In this document: in pieces, positions 1 to 10,300 of the stretch | Layout: each line of letters begins with the position of its first letter | Numbering within the stretch: position 1 is the stretch's first letter | Origin: Euryarchaeota archaeon UBA251 | GTDB lineage: Archaea; Thermoplasmatota; Poseidoniia; Poseidoniales; Thalassarchaeaceae | Assembly: GCA_002497905.1 (NCBI GenBank) | Contig: DAFJ01000039.1 | Coordinates: 26,481 to 69,710, forward strand | Direction of reading: 5' to 3' | DNA length: 43,230 nucleotides | Translations under genes and position numbers: made by a program | The notes under the pieces: model-generated | Told to the model about the DNA's origin: nothing | The model's database searches: none | What the model saw: the letters and a program-made list of their open reading frames with translations, nothing else

Positions 1-65
1 GGGATTTGAACCCGGGTCGACGGAATGAAAACCCGCCATGATGGACCGAACTACACCATACCAGC
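1..65 (-). tRNA. tRNA-Glu (anticodon TTC), 3' end cut by window edge
   Basis: Read on the minus strand, the tRNA begins with GCTGGTA at position 65. A GTGTAG D-arm start follows, then an anticodon arm with stem GCGGG/TCCGT (two G-U pairs) and loop TTTTCAT. U33 and anticodon TTC give glutamate. A T-arm of CCGGG-TTCAAAT-CCC then runs off the window, so the 3' acceptor strand is not visible. A CTTTTA element at 96-91 on the minus strand sits about 27 bases upstream of the tRNA 5' end and could be its box A, but this is weak. The Glu assignment rests on the anticodon and the visible arms; the unseen acceptor strand could not be checked. Confidence 0.88.
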
Positions 66-98
66 GACAAGGCCTCCGACTAATGTACCGTAAAAGAA

Positions 99-752
99 TC
101 AATCGGAAGAAATTGCTTGACTTTCTGGCTCAGCAAGCCTATTCCACCAGTTCAAAAGAGGTATACTTGCAATCCCAATTACTAGGCCAAGTGCCGTGAA
201 TGTCCAGATATTGAGTAGTTCAAGTAGTTCCTCTCCAAACATCAAGATTCCAAAGGAAAATGCTGAGAATCGAACGCCTCGTCCAATTAGCCCTGCGAGG
301 ATGAACATGCGCAAGTCCATCTTCCCAGCTCCTGCAATCCATCCAAACACTTTGTACGGAATTGGAGATATCGCGGTGATGAATATCCCCGCAAGACCAT
401 ACCTAGTCACCAAATTATCCAACCTTGTCACGTTTCGTTCGGAAGCAAACCTCTCGATTAGGGGTCGTCCTGCTCGACCCCCTATCCAGTATCCTATGAT
501 GGCTCCACTGACCGAGGTTAAGGTAGCGACGAGGCTGATGAGGAAGGCGCCAAAATAGGATGTCTCGTTCATAGCCATCGGGATTAGAATGGTTTCAGGG
601 GGGATTGGTTGTATGATCGCTTCTGTAAAGGTAAGAAGTCCAAGCCCAATCAAGCCTAGGCTGTCCAGCCAATCAACCACGGATGCGACGCTGGATGGAA
701 GTTCCATCGAGGTAAGCCACCATACTCTGCGTATCAAACCCGCGTGTTCCAC
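99..752 (-). CDS. DedA/VTT-family (SNARE-associated) membrane protein
   Basis: This is a polytopic membrane protein of about 200 residues, the usual DedA-family length. After an N-terminal amphipathic stretch it has a motif typical of the family (E-A-I-I-Q-P-I-P-P-E near residues 44-53), hydrophobic helices, a Gly-rich GYWIGGRAGRPL segment and a later G-x-x-G-R-G-V-R-F segment that resembles the conserved G-R-x-x-R motif. Known members act in membrane homeostasis, lipid or proton-linked transport; the substrate here is unknown. The longest frame starts at GTG (752). An ATG at 707 (residue 16, MELPSS) is an equally plausible start because the VTT core lies downstream of both and neither has a clear Shine-Dalgarno. 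The gene is divergent from nob1 and lies next to the tRNA. Confidence 0.8.
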   Translation of the reverse strand: MEHAGLIRRVWWLTSMELPSSVASVVDWLDSLGLIGLGLLTFTEAIIQPIPPETILIPMAMNETSYFGAFLISLVATLTSVSGAIIGYWIGGRAGRPLIERFASERNVTRLDNLVTRYGLAGIFITAISPIPYKVFGWIAGAGKMDLRMFILAGLIGRGVRFSAFSFGILMFGEELLELLNIWTFTALGLVIGIASIPLLNWWNRLAEPESQAISSD

Positions 753-803
753 GTCATGTAATCAGCCGTATGTCTCAATAGGGAGTGCTCACCAGTCCCG
801 CCC

Positions 804-1307
804 ATGGTCGGTGCAGCCCGAGTCCTAGATACAGGTGCACTGCTGAACCTGCCACCGAATCGCCTGTCCGGCGGTTTGGTCGCGAACAGCCAGCGGGAGG
901 AAATCGCCCGCGTCGACAAGGATCGCTCTCTTCTAATCGAGGGCCTCAGGCTCCATTGGCGGAATCCTTCGGCTGAAGCTCTGCAACGTGCTAAGGAGGC
1001 AGCACAGGCGTCAGGAGACATCTCGGGTCTATCTTCAGTTGATCTTGATGTGCTTGCCATTGCCATTGAGCACCGGGCAATTGTCGTTTCAGATGATCAT
1101 CGGATTCAGAATGTAGCCGGACTCCATGGTGTAGGGTGGCATCCTGTTCTTAACGAGGGGATCAAGGAGCATTGGGAATGGGTCCTAGAATGCAAGGGCT
1201 GTAAGAAACTCCATGCTCCTCCAGAGAATGTGTCAAGATTCCGCCGTACATACGGTAGTTGCGACGACTGCGGTTCTAAACTCAAGCTGAAGCGCGGCGG
1301 CTCCTGA
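804..1307 (+). CDS. nob1: Ribosome maturation endonuclease Nob1 (PIN domain plus zinc ribbon)
   Basis: Nob1 cuts the 3' end of pre-16S rRNA (the D site) in archaea and eukaryotes. The 167-residue protein opens with the PIN signature V-L-D-T-G (Asp9), continues with Asp80 and Asp82 in LSSVDLDVLAIA, and has V-S-D-D-H with Asp97 and Asp98. These acidic residues form the metal-dependent active site in PIN nucleases. A C-terminal zinc ribbon follows, with C130-x2-C133 and C153-x2-C156. This domain order and length are typical of archaeal Nob1. The start codon lies close to the divergent DedA gene and has no clear Shine-Dalgarno, so the mRNA may be leaderless. The gene converges on tatA with only 13 bases between them. 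Confidence 0.93.
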   Translation: MVGAARVLDTGALLNLPPNRLSGGLVANSQREEIARVDKDRSLLIEGLRLHWRNPSAEALQRAKEAAQASGDISGLSSVDLDVLAIAIEHRAIVVSDDHRIQNVAGLHGVGWHPVLNEGIKEHWEWVLECKGCKKLHAPPENVSRFRRTYGSCDDCGSKLKLKRGGS

Positions 1308-1320
1308 GTAAAAAGCTGAT

Positions 1321-1608
1321 TTATTCTTCTTCGGCAGATTGGACAGCTTCCTTGACTTCATCGACGGTTTTCCCCTCGACATCAATGCCCTTAGATGCTG
1401 CATCTTCAGTGAGTGCGACGTTTTCAGTACGTCCCCCACGATTCATATCGGCTTCCGTATCAGATTCGCCTCCTCCTTCTGTGAGTCCACGATTGAACTC
1501 AGTCTTCGCTTGACCAAGAGACCGTGCCAATTTTGGAAGTTGAGTTGGTCCAAAGAGGATGAAGAACAGACCTACGACGATTGCAATCTCAACTGTGCCC
1601 GGTGCCAT
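1321..1608 (-). CDS. tatA: Sec-independent protein translocase subunit TatA
   Basis: TatA forms the pore-like assembly that carries folded twin-arginine substrates across the membrane. The 95-residue protein begins M-A-P-G-T-V-E-I, followed by one hydrophobic helix, the conserved F-G-P hinge (residues 19-21), then the amphipathic helix L-P-K-L-A-R-S-L-G-Q-A-K. An acidic, low-complexity C-terminal tail follows. I chose the ATG at 1608 because the TatA core begins directly after it and GGGAG lies five bases upstream. The frame stays open to 1755, but the extra 49 residues do not resemble TatA and run into moaD. No tatC is present in this window. The gene sits 64 bases downstream of the moaD-like gene, in the same direction. 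Confidence 0.88.
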   Translation of the reverse strand: MAPGTVEIAIVVGLFFILFGPTQLPKLARSLGQAKTEFNRGLTEGGGESDTEADMNRGGRTENVALTEDAASKGIDVEGKTVDEVKEAVQSAEEE

Positions 1609-1672
1609 GAGGCTCCCAGTGGCTCCTACTTGAAAACGGATTCCTGTTGAATGAGTTCTCCAATGCGTTTCA

Positions 1673-1924
1673 TCAGCCGCCCGAGACCGGCGGAAGGAAC
1701 GCGAGTTCTGCCCCATCATGGAGTATTTCTTCTCTGCCAACGATTCGGCCATCAATCGCTGTTTTCAATCGGTCCCCCATCCAGCTGTCGAGTTGTAATC
1801 GTCCGATGACATCGTTAACAGTCGTGCCCTCGACAACGGCCATAACTGTCTCTTTCACCCCAGTTTTGTCCTGAACAGGTCCGAAGAATCGGAGATGTAT
1901 TCTCCATGCGAATACCTCCGCCAT
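1673..1924 (-). CDS. MoaD/ThiS-family ubiquitin-fold sulfur carrier
   Basis: The protein is about 83 residues and has the beta-grasp family pattern: an early R-F-F-G-P-V strand, T-T-V-N-D-V-I-G-R-L, and the family-defining C-terminal G-G (V-S-G-G-stop). The terminal Gly-Gly is adenylated and then thiocarboxylated. In archaea such proteins serve in molybdopterin or tRNA thiolation, or as protein modifiers (SAMPs). Which role applies here cannot be told, since no MoaE, MoeB-like E1 or MoaA gene is nearby. The start is uncertain: ATG at 1924, ATG at 1930 and GTG at 1954 are all in frame. I chose 1924 as the closest to the first strand. The gene is divergent from the ABC system. Confidence 0.75.
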   Translation of the reverse strand: MAEVFAWRIHLRFFGPVQDKTGVKETVMAVVEGTTVNDVIGRLQLDSWMGDRLKTAIDGRIVGREEILHDGAELAFLPPVSGG

Positions 1925-1998
1925 ACACATCCCAATCGTTGGATGGTATTTCACGACTCGGAACAGGTGTTATGGCTCTCCGAGGTGCAGTAGGGGTC

Positions 1999-2685
1999 AT
2001 GAACGAGGTTCTCGGTGTCGAAGACCTCTGGCGCATCTACCCTATGGGGGACTCACAGGTCAAGGCTCTCCGGGGAGTTTCTCTTTCAATATTTGAGGGG
2101 GAGATGGTGGCAATTACTGGGCCATCTGGAAGTGGTAAGACGACGCTCCTCAACTGTATCTCAACTCTTGATGTGTATGATCAGGGAATTGTTCGCTTCG
2201 ATGGCGTTGATTTGAGTGCGATGGGAGAGGCGGAGTGGACCCGCCTCCGTGGTCGCGAGATGGGCTTCATTTTCCAGCAATATCATTTGCTCCCAGTACT
2301 CACTGCGATAGAAAATGTGGAACTCCCTCTATTGTTGATGGGCGTCGAGCATAAAGAGGCACGAAAACGCGCTTTAGTTACTCTCAAACTGATGGGCTTG
2401 GATTCTCGGTCGAACCATCGTCCTTCGGAACTCTCAGGTGGGCAACAACAGCGGGTTGCGATTGCCCGTGCTATAGTCCATGAGCCACGTGTATTGTTTG
2501 CGGATGAACCAACTGGTAATCTTGATTCAGTTACCTCTAAGTCTATTCTAGGTGCTTTAGAGGAGCTCAACCGAGCCAAGGGCTTGACAATCATTCTAGT
2601 TACTCACGATGAGAATGTATCTTCTCGATGTGGCCGTATACTATCTCTCGCTGATGGTCGCCTCCTTGGGGCGGAGGAGGAGTGA
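1999..2685 (+). CDS. ABC transporter ATPase, LolD/MacB type
   Basis: This 228-residue ATPase has all catalytic motifs: Walker A G-P-S-G-S-G-K-T (residues 41-48), Q-loop FIFQQ, signature L-S-G-G-Q (145-149), Walker B V-L-F-A-D-E (165-170) followed by PTGNLD, and switch histidine in VTHD. The P-T-G-N-L-D after Walker B is typical of the LolD/MacB/FtsE group, whose members drive mechanotransmission by FtsX-fold permeases rather than classic import. The ATG at 1999 fits family length and has AGGGGT just upstream; the frame is open further upstream into the divergent moaD-like gene. The 3' end almost abuts the FtsX-type permease, its expected partner. Confidence 0.92.
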   Translation: MNEVLGVEDLWRIYPMGDSQVKALRGVSLSIFEGEMVAITGPSGSGKTTLLNCISTLDVYDQGIVRFDGVDLSAMGEAEWTRLRGREMGFIFQQYHLLPVLTAIENVELPLLLMGVEHKEARKRALVTLKLMGLDSRSNHRPSELSGGQQQRVAIARAIVHEPRVLFADEPTGNLDSVTSKSILGALEELNRAKGLTIILVTHDENVSSRCGRILSLADGRLLGAEEE

Positions 2686-2690
2686 CCGGC

Positions 2691-5600
2691 ATGAGCCGTG
2701 TCCATAGTTTAGCACCCTGGTTGTTGGAAGGCCTCGTCGCGGCTGCGTTGGTGACATTTCTTCTGATTACACCATCCAGTACATCGCTCTGGCTCCTCGC
2801 CTTCAGTATCCATCTGGTTCTCCGAGTCATCATTCATGCGTTACTCTCTCCTAGGGTTCGCATACTAGCAAGAATCGCATTCAGGGATATTGCTGTACGT
2901 CGTCGTTCGATTGCAATTGTATTCTTTGGCCTCATGTTGGGTTCTGCAGTCATCACCAGTTCATTTGCGGTGGGGGACAGTTTCGATGCAACTCTTGAGG
3001 ATAGATTAGTGTCCAACCTTGGCCAGACAGATTGGGCTATCGAAGGTACGGATCCGATTACAGGGATGCCTGTAATGATGGATCAAGTTAGAATCCAACA
3101 GGCCCTCGATGTGATTCTATCCGACTCCTTGGTGGACGGTGTGGGGGTCGAGTTACACACTCCCGCTTCCGCCATTCGGATTGATGGTTCCAAAGTGGAT
3201 CCTAGCGCAGTATGGCTTGCCCCTAATCTCTCAGCACGTTCTGAGGTGCCTTGGCATACTCCCTCATCAGGCTGGTCTCCTTTGATTGACGTAGATGGGG
3301 TAGGGGATGAACCAGCCTTTGTGAACCAAGCTTTTGCCGATTCGCTAGATCTCGAAATCGGCGATTCTGTAGACCTTTCTTGGACGGTGATGCTAGACGG
3401 AGAGGCGAGCCGTCAGAGTCAACGATTCGAGATTATCGAAGTTCTTTCATCAACCGACATTGGTTGGCCAGTTGCCGTTCAACCTCTTCTGATTACGGAT
3501 ATCGATCGTGCTCAGGCGTTGCGAAATCTTCCCGGCATAATCACTCGAGCTGTGGTTTCAGGTCAAGGGGGTGTCATGGATGGCCATCTCCACGAGGAGG
3601 TTGAGGAACTGATTGAGGACGCCTTTTCGGATTCGATGATTGGAGAAGATTCAGGTTTTTCGTGGTCAAGTGCAGGCCCTGGTGAGACAACGGTACTGAC
3701 ACGTACAAGTGCAGGGGGATTGTTACAATCCGGGGATGTAGGCGGTATTGATTCGTATTTGACAGGAGTTTCCCCCGGATTAAGAAGTCGTTCAATCGCA
3801 ATTTTACCAGTAGGAGACGTATTTTCAGGTGAGAATCGTTTGACAATCCTTCCTGGTAGTGAAGTATTAGGTATCTATCCAGTGAGTCCTTTTGAGTCAT
3901 CTAATGCGGTTATCGTCACGAATGAAGGCATTGTCAACATAGGTTCAGATGATCAGGTTAGTATCGAAATGATTGATGATATCAAGATGGCCGTCTCCTC
4001 CACTCATTTCTATGATGGTTCCGCTATCCAAGTATTCGATTCAGTGAAATCGAACTCCACATTTTCTCTAATCTCTACCCCTACGAGTGGGTCATTCTCG
4101 ATGGCTTATTCAGACACTGCTCACGCTTCCTTTACCATCGATGGTTCTGCACATCTCGTGCGCTTCGACGGTTTGAATTGGGTTCCGATTCCAGTTGATA
4201 TCCCTAGTTCTGTAGATTCCTCCTTCCTCGCGACAGATGGGGTAGTATCTGCTGTATTGTATTCAGGAATCTTCGGATCTCATGTCTGTAAGATCACCTC
4301 AGACACTACGGTCTGCATCGATTCCGATTCGTCGAATAAAATTGCAGTGGTTGATGGCCATGTGTTACTTCATGGCCCCAATGGAGTAGATGTATGGGCT
4401 GCTGGACAAGGATTGATCCAATTGTCACTTGAAGCGGACTCAATTCTCGGCCTGACTAGTGCAGGAGTTGTTGTCGATAACGGAACACTTCTCATACCCT
4501 CTGCTAATGGTTCTTCGTTAATCGATGGTCCCTCGTTGCCTTCGAATTCAGATGGCCGTTTTGTCCTGATTCTCAATGAAACGGTCCTCGCTTCGACTCC
4601 TTTAGGAGTAGTATCCTCCTCGCCTTACAAGGATAATCGTCCGTTCCTCTTTGATGGTCACGAACTAGGCCTTGGTATTCGACTTCCTACCTTATTGATT
4701 GCAGCGGATGGCGAACTTGAATTCGGAGATAGTGATCTTCGTTTGAGGTCCAATCTCATTGTCAATGGCTCCCATGTAGAGGTTGAGAAGCACCTCACGA
4801 AGGACCGCCATACGTTGAATATGAGTGAAGATCCAATCATAGTTTCCGAATTTCTCCTGTATGATTCTGACCTTGCATCTATCGAATCTGCTGTTCTTGG
4901 CGCAATCACCATGGAGGCCGCTGAACGGATTCTAGGAACCGGAGTTCCTCGAACTTCAATCCAGGTGAACCTCCCAATGGATCCTGTTCTATCTGCTCAA
5001 GTTACAGATGCACTGGATGATTGGGCGGATGCCCGTGCGGATATTTCATCCTCTGATGCATCTATTGTGAATGTCAAAAGTGAAGCGGTGTCATCGATTG
5101 AAGGTGCTGGCGAGTCATTCTCCATTCTCTTCTTGACCTTCGGGACATTCATTATCGCTGCAGGGGCGATGCTCATCGTCAACCTACAGGTCATTTCTGC
5201 GGACGACCGTAAGAGAGATTGGGGCATCCTTCGAGCTATTGGAGGTTCATCGAATGATATTGGTTGGATAATTCGTATCGAAGGTGTGATGCTTTCCGTT
5301 CCAGCCTCACTTCTCGGGTCCATATCCGGACTCGTAGTCGCAGGTGTGATGATGCATGCACTAGACGCCTTCTTCGTTGCTAGTTTCGGTGTAGGATTTT
5401 CCTTCGCATGGGAGAGGTCTTCGGCAATTCTAGGTGCTACAGCGGGTTTTCTCCTGTCTACCCTCACTCTGTCGCTTACAGCACTGTTTCTTTCGAGGAA
5501 GGACGTCCTCTCTAACCTTCGAGATATCCCCTCCTCTACTACCTCTTCCGGACTTTGGGAAATCTTGTTGACGCTCATGACTGGTGCCACCTCCGTCGCA

Positions 5601-7211
5601 TTATGGGGGATGTTCTTGCTCTTGCCAGATGCGCCAGGGGGCCTTGACCATCTACTCTGGGTGTCGGGTGGAGCCTTACTGATTTTGACCATTCACCTAC
5701 CTATTCGTTGTATTTTCATTCGCCTTCTACCATCTAGGGCAGAATTCCTCTCAGTTGCTCGTACTGGTAAGGAGTGGTCATCCATTATTTCGTCAACCAT
5801 AATCGGTGTATTGATGCCTATTTGGGTTCTATTCGATGACCCAATTCGTTCAGGAATGGAGGCTTCCGACCTCTCTCTAATTGTATCGGGGGTATTCATG
5901 GTCATTGGTTCAGTGATGCTTGCTGGGTCTCTTGGCCCAATCTTTGTCAGCGCGCTTTCTCGTCGTTTATTCAAATCGAATCCTAGATATTCTGCGATGG
6001 CCCACCTTGCTCTTTCATATCCACAGGCGCAGGGAGGGCGCACATTACTAACAATGGGTACCTACAGTGTCGTAGTGTTTGCTTTAATCGTATTATCTGG
6101 TTATAGCGCATCCTTCGGAGCCTACATAGAGGACATCGGCGAGGATGCACGTGGCGAATATGACATTGTCATAGTGGGAGATGGGCAAGGCCTCGATATC
6201 TCAGTAATGGATACTTGGTCCAATCAGGATATGTCTCGTAATGGCATTGCGTCGTACTCTAAAATCGAAGTTGGTACTGGTATTCTAACAGCTGATAATG
6301 TTGCTCCTCGTTATACTTCGGTGCGTGGCTTTAGCACGTCATTTATCGATGGGGGAGCCTTACCTCTGAGTGATTGGGACTCTTCTATCGCTGCGGATCA
6401 GAGGGGCGTATGGCTCGCAGTCCTTTCTGATCCCTCTCTTGCCATAGTAGATGCCTCGGTGGCGCAGGATACATACTCATCATTGGGTGGCCTTACACAA
6501 CCGGGTTTGGGATTGGGCATCGGTTCTTACATCGATTTGCGCGATCCACAGCGCTCCATGCTCCACACAGAGGTCCGCATTGTAGGGGTGCTCGATGAAG
6601 ATGCATCTCTTCTAATGTCAGGAATCCTTCTTCGCGAAGAGTCAACAATATCCTTGTTGAATTCTACAGATTCTATGGTTTGGGTGGATGTGCAGAATAA
6701 TCAGAACACCATGGTCATTGCAGAATCACTGCAAGGCGAATTTGGAGCAGATGGTGCCACGGTTCTTGTGGTGGAAGAACTCTTTGATCAGATTCGCATC
6801 GTTCTCGTTTCTCTGTTAGGTCTTGTGCGCGCTTTCCTTGCCATCGGTCTACTAGTGGGCATCCTTGGATTAGCGGTTGTAACAAATCGTTCTCTGAAGC
6901 AACGAAATATGCAGATTGGCGTCATGCGCGCCATTGGATTCCAGCCGCGCGAGATATTCATGACCTTCGGATTAGAGGTTCTCTGGACGAGTGGTGTAGG
7001 AGTTATTTCAGGAGGAGCCGTTGGATTTCTTCTCCACTGGATTCTACACAAAATGGTGATTGCTAGCGAAGGAGGTGCCTTTGTGGTGCCTGTTCTAGAG
7101 TTCATCATGATCCCCTTGTTTGCAGTATTATTCTCTTTGATTGCAACCACTCCATCCCTGCGAAGGAGTACTAAATCTTCCCCCAATTCTGTGATGAAGT
7201 CATTGATATGA
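2691..7211 (+). CDS. Giant FtsX-type ABC permease with propeller-like extracellular insertion
   Basis: This 1,506-residue protein has two FtsX domains. The first is near residues 807-940, with a helix pair around V-L-R-A-I-G-type sequence (W-G-I-L-R-A-I-G-G). The second is at the C-terminus (about 1367-1490, with I-G-V-M-R-A-I-G-F). Two helices lie at the N-terminus, and extra helices occupy about 955-1110. Between the first helices and FtsX domain 1 lies a roughly 700-residue extracytoplasmic region. Its first part looks like a MacB-type periplasmic core. Residues about 360-690 contain repeated short beta-blade-like units (V-D-G-H-V-L-L-H-G-P-N-G-V type). The ATG at 2691 is preferred over the GTG at 2682, because GGAGGAG (2675-2681) sits eight bases upstream of the ATG. 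Double FtsX permeases are usually about 800-900 residues, so this one is greatly enlarged. It is translationally linked to the ATPase upstream. Substrate unknown. Confidence 0.88.
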   Translation: MSRVHSLAPWLLEGLVAAALVTFLLITPSSTSLWLLAFSIHLVLRVIIHALLSPRVRILARIAFRDIAVRRRSIAIVFFGLMLGSAVITSSFAVGDSFDATLEDRLVSNLGQTDWAIEGTDPITGMPVMMDQVRIQQALDVILSDSLVDGVGVELHTPASAIRIDGSKVDPSAVWLAPNLSARSEVPWHTPSSGWSPLIDVDGVGDEPAFVNQAFADSLDLEIGDSVDLSWTVMLDGEASRQSQRFEIIEVLSSTDIGWPVAVQPLLITDIDRAQALRNLPGIITRAVVSGQGGVMDGHLHEEVEELIEDAFSDSMIGEDSGFSWSSAGPGETTVLTRTSAGGLLQSGDVGGIDSYLTGVSPGLRSRSIAILPVGDVFSGENRLTILPGSEVLGIYPVSPFESSNAVIVTNEGIVNIGSDDQVSIEMIDDIKMAVSSTHFYDGSAIQVFDSVKSNSTFSLISTPTSGSFSMAYSDTAHASFTIDGSAHLVRFDGLNWVPIPVDIPSSVDSSFLATDGVVSAVLYSGIFGSHVCKITSDTTVCIDSDSSNKIAVVDGHVLLHGPNGVDVWAAGQGLIQLSLEADSILGLTSAGVVVDNGTLLIPSANGSSLIDGPSLPSNSDGRFVLILNETVLASTPLGVVSSSPYKDNRPFLFDGHELGLGIRLPTLLIAADGELEFGDSDLRLRSNLIVNGSHVEVEKHLTKDRHTLNMSEDPIIVSEFLLYDSDLASIESAVLGAITMEAAERILGTGVPRTSIQVNLPMDPVLSAQVTDALDDWADARADISSSDASIVNVKSEAVSSIEGAGESFSILFLTFGTFIIAAGAMLIVNLQVISADDRKRDWGILRAIGGSSNDIGWIIRIEGVMLSVPASLLGSISGLVVAGVMMHALDAFFVASFGVGFSFAWERSSAILGATAGFLLSTLTLSLTALFLSRKDVLSNLRDIPSSTTSSGLWEILLTLMTGATSVALWGMFLLLPDAPGGLDHLLWVSGGALLILTIHLPIRCIFIRLLPSRAEFLSVARTGKEWSSIISSTIIGVLMPIWVLFDDPIRSGMEASDLSLIVSGVFMVIGSVMLAGSLGPIFVSALSRRLFKSNPRYSAMAHLALSYPQAQGGRTLLTMGTYSVVVFALIVLSGYSASFGAYIEDIGEDARGEYDIVIVGDGQGLDISVMDTWSNQDMSRNGIASYSKIEVGTGILTADNVAPRYTSVRGFSTSFIDGGALPLSDWDSSIAADQRGVWLAVLSDPSLAIVDASVAQDTYSSLGGLTQPGLGLGIGSYIDLRDPQRSMLHTEVRIVGVLDEDASLLMSGILLREESTISLLNSTDSMVWVDVQNNQNTMVIAESLQGEFGADGATVLVVEELFDQIRIVLVSLLGLVRAFLAIGLLVGILGLAVVTNRSLKQRNMQIGVMRAIGFQPREIFMTFGLEVLWTSGVGVISGGAVGFLLHWILHKMVIASEGGAFVVPVLEFIMIPLFAVLFSLIATTPSLRRSTKSSPNSVMKSLI

Positions 7212-7313
7212 CTTCACGTGTATCGAAAATTGCACAAATAAAACGCTCTAATCAAGAAAAATATCTCTGAATCGATACTTTTCAAACATCTTTTCTTATC
7301 GTTCTACCCCAAT

Positions 7314-7323
7314 TGTATAAATA
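7314..7323 (+). promoter_or_regulatory. TATA box for the 1,066-aa surface protein gene
   Basis: The sequence tgtataaata lies about 35 bases upstream of the ATG at 7354. A start of transcription 24-27 bases downstream would give a leader of only about 10 bases or none. This is one of the clearest archaeal TATA boxes in the window and fits a strongly expressed surface protein. Confidence 0.7.
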
Positions 7324-7353
7324 GAGATGATGGTCCTAAGCAACGCTTGACCA

Positions 7354-10300
7354 ATGGGGGTCATGACTATGAAGAAGACGCTATCGTTGATGATGATTGC
7401 ACTAATGATTGCTAGCACGCTGTTGTACATCGTGCCTGACGAACTGAATGAAGAGAGTGTGCCGGCGGAGGCCGGCCGCTCAGGCACGTATGAGATAAAG
7501 CTCCACGATGTTACATCTCCACGCGAGACATACGTCGATGCCTTTTCCGGCGATGCTCGGAACCAAATTGAGGCTGGTACGGATGTTAAGTTCGTTCTTG
7601 TAATCCTCAATGATGGCGATCAATTGGTCGAGAATCTGAATGTTCAAGTTGATGTTATTGCTAATGCTGACGGAGCAAATCCGATTCGAGTTGCTGGAAC
7701 CGACGAGGCTTCTGGCGGTGACGAGGCTATTGGCCTGACTCAATTCGGTGCCGCTTACGACAATCTTTCTGCAGGCGACTATCTTGCTAACGGAGCATAC
7801 ACTGTCCGTGATTCCCAAGGCGCTGACCTTGTCTGGACTCCCTCAAACGCTGGAACTTACAGGATCCGCGTTACTCTAGAGGATACCACTAGCCAAGACA
7901 CCGATCTCACCAACAACCAGATGGAATTCGATGTCACAGTCGTTGACTGGAGTGATATCGGTGTATCCATCTGCTGGCTTGACGGTAACGAATGCCACGC
8001 TGATGAGCAAGCTGCTAGGACACAGGCTGTTACTGCTGGAAACGCTGCCCCATTCAGAGTTTCCATCTCCGCACACAGTAGTATCGATGACTGGCAAGCC
8101 CGTGAGGCTAAGATGAGCGTGTCTTTCTCCGGTTCCTTCGATGGAACAATGTCCACAGTCGATGATCCTCTGAACCCTGGAAGTCAGGCTACAATCGCCT
8201 CGTTCCAAGGTAACAGTCCAGAATACACTCTTGGTAACAGTACCACTGGAGTCGAGGTCTGGCACAATGTCTCAGACATCGAGCAGACTTCTGACAACGG
8301 TGCGCACCCTAACCCGTGCCCAGCTAATACCAACCCCTGCCTTCAGACTCGTATGTTGGTAGATAATGGGCAGACGTTCTCCATTGATGGATACATGGTT
8401 GCTGACACAGATTCCACCTCTGGATTCTCTGCATTCAGTGTGTCTGTCCAATTCGATGGGCACACGGTTTACACTGGTGAGGCTCTCGATGAGTCCTCGA
8501 ACGATACCCAAGGTTCGACACTTATCAACTATGAATCGGTTTCTGAGATTGATGATCGTGCAGGAAACAACTTCGGCTCTATCACTGGGACCTTTGGTGT
8601 CTTCCACAACATCCGTATGCAGAGCCTCACACTCGGTGACGACGGTGTCTTCGGTGGAGTCCTTAACGTTGGACAGCAGTGGCTCAAGGCTACCGTTCTA
8701 CACGACGGTTCTGACCAGACTAACACCTACGACTGGAATGTTACTTTCCAGGTCACAGGTCCTGATGGCAACATGATGGAGTATTGGGCAGACGAGTGCA
8801 CTATGATGGAAGGCGAGGAAGCTTACTCGCACAAGCTCCTAGGAGTCGATGACTCTGGCATGGAGGGCGCTACCATGGAGGGTATCGCTTGCATGCAAGT
8901 GTTCATCACGCCAGGAGATCACAGCATCCGTGCTGTAGCGAACTTCCTTGATACAACTCGAACGGAGTTGACTGCATCAGACAACCAGCGAGCGACTCAG
9001 ATTGAAGGTATCAACGATATCCCTAACGTGGACATCCGCCTAGGCGATCTCTTGAATGATCCACCTGTTGTTGGCGACCCTCTGTCCTTTGAGGCACGTG
9101 CTTCTGATTCTGAGACTGAGGATCCTGCCATGCTTTCCTATGCATGGCAACTCTCTGGAGGTACTCGCGCAGAGGTAGACATAGACACCTGCATGGAAGG
9201 CGTAGGGATGACGATGTGTAACCTTGATTTCACTGACTTTATGTGGATTGGAGGGAACTCCATCAAGTTGATTGTTTGTGATGAATTTGGCGCTTGCGGC
9301 GAAGACATCGAGCAGCTTAACGTATGGAACCGCTTTGGCCCTCAGGAATACACTGGTGGTGCAGGCGATGCGGCTTGGACTGCTAACTATTCGCTTACCT
9401 ACAATACAGCAGTCGGTACAAATGTTACTTTCACGAACGCGGATGCCATCACTGGTGCAGACCTCGGGATGACTGCTAGTTATGACTCCGTTATTGCGTT
9501 CAATGTTGGTCCAGGAAACGATCCTAGCGGCACCCAGATGTCATACTACACGTTCACTCCTGTCGATGTTGGACCAGAGTCACTTGTTGTCTCCTTCTCA
9601 GGCGACATCGCCAACGATTACTCACTTTGGTTCCAAGGTAGTACTGGTTGGACTTCGATGTCAACTATCAAGACCGCTAACGACAATGGTGGCGTGACTC
9701 TCAGTTGGAGTCAGCCGGGCGATATCCCTAACTTGAAGGATACCACCTATGCAGTGTTCATTGCTTCGAGCACTGACGAGCCTCCAGCAACTGGTCTTGA
9801 CTGTAATGGCGTTGAACGCGGTGCTTCCGGAGAAATCGTCGTTGACTGGACCTATGTAGACAGTGCTCTTCTCGACACTTCCGAGGACCGAATTGAGTTC
9901 CTCGTGGATGACGTGCTCAAGAACACGTTGAATGTCAGCACAACATCGCATACGTTCGTTGGAGTCCATGCTCAGGCGTACAAGTTCGATGTCCGCGTCG
10001 TTAACGGTGTTGGTGCGAATTCCACGGTTTGTTCTCATGCGTCAATCACTGCAGATGGGCAAGTGGATCCTTCCCCAACTGTCTCTGGCATGACTGCAAC
10101 GGTATCAGCTTCTGACATCACGTTGAACTGGAACGCTGAGAATGTCGACGATGTAGACCATTGGATGGTCTGCTGGTCGGTTGGCTTCGACTTCGCTGCA
10201 TCGGACTTCGACGGTCTGACCTGTGAGGAAATGACGGATGCTTCCACTTCCGTTACCCTATCCAAGCAGACCGTATGCGCTGGAACATGTGCAGGCGAGT

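Noticed and set aside
1321..1755. TatA starting at 1755 with a 49-residue N-terminal extension
   Set aside because: The extension would overlap the moaD-like gene, does not resemble TatA, and a good ribosome binding site precedes the internal ATG at 1608.
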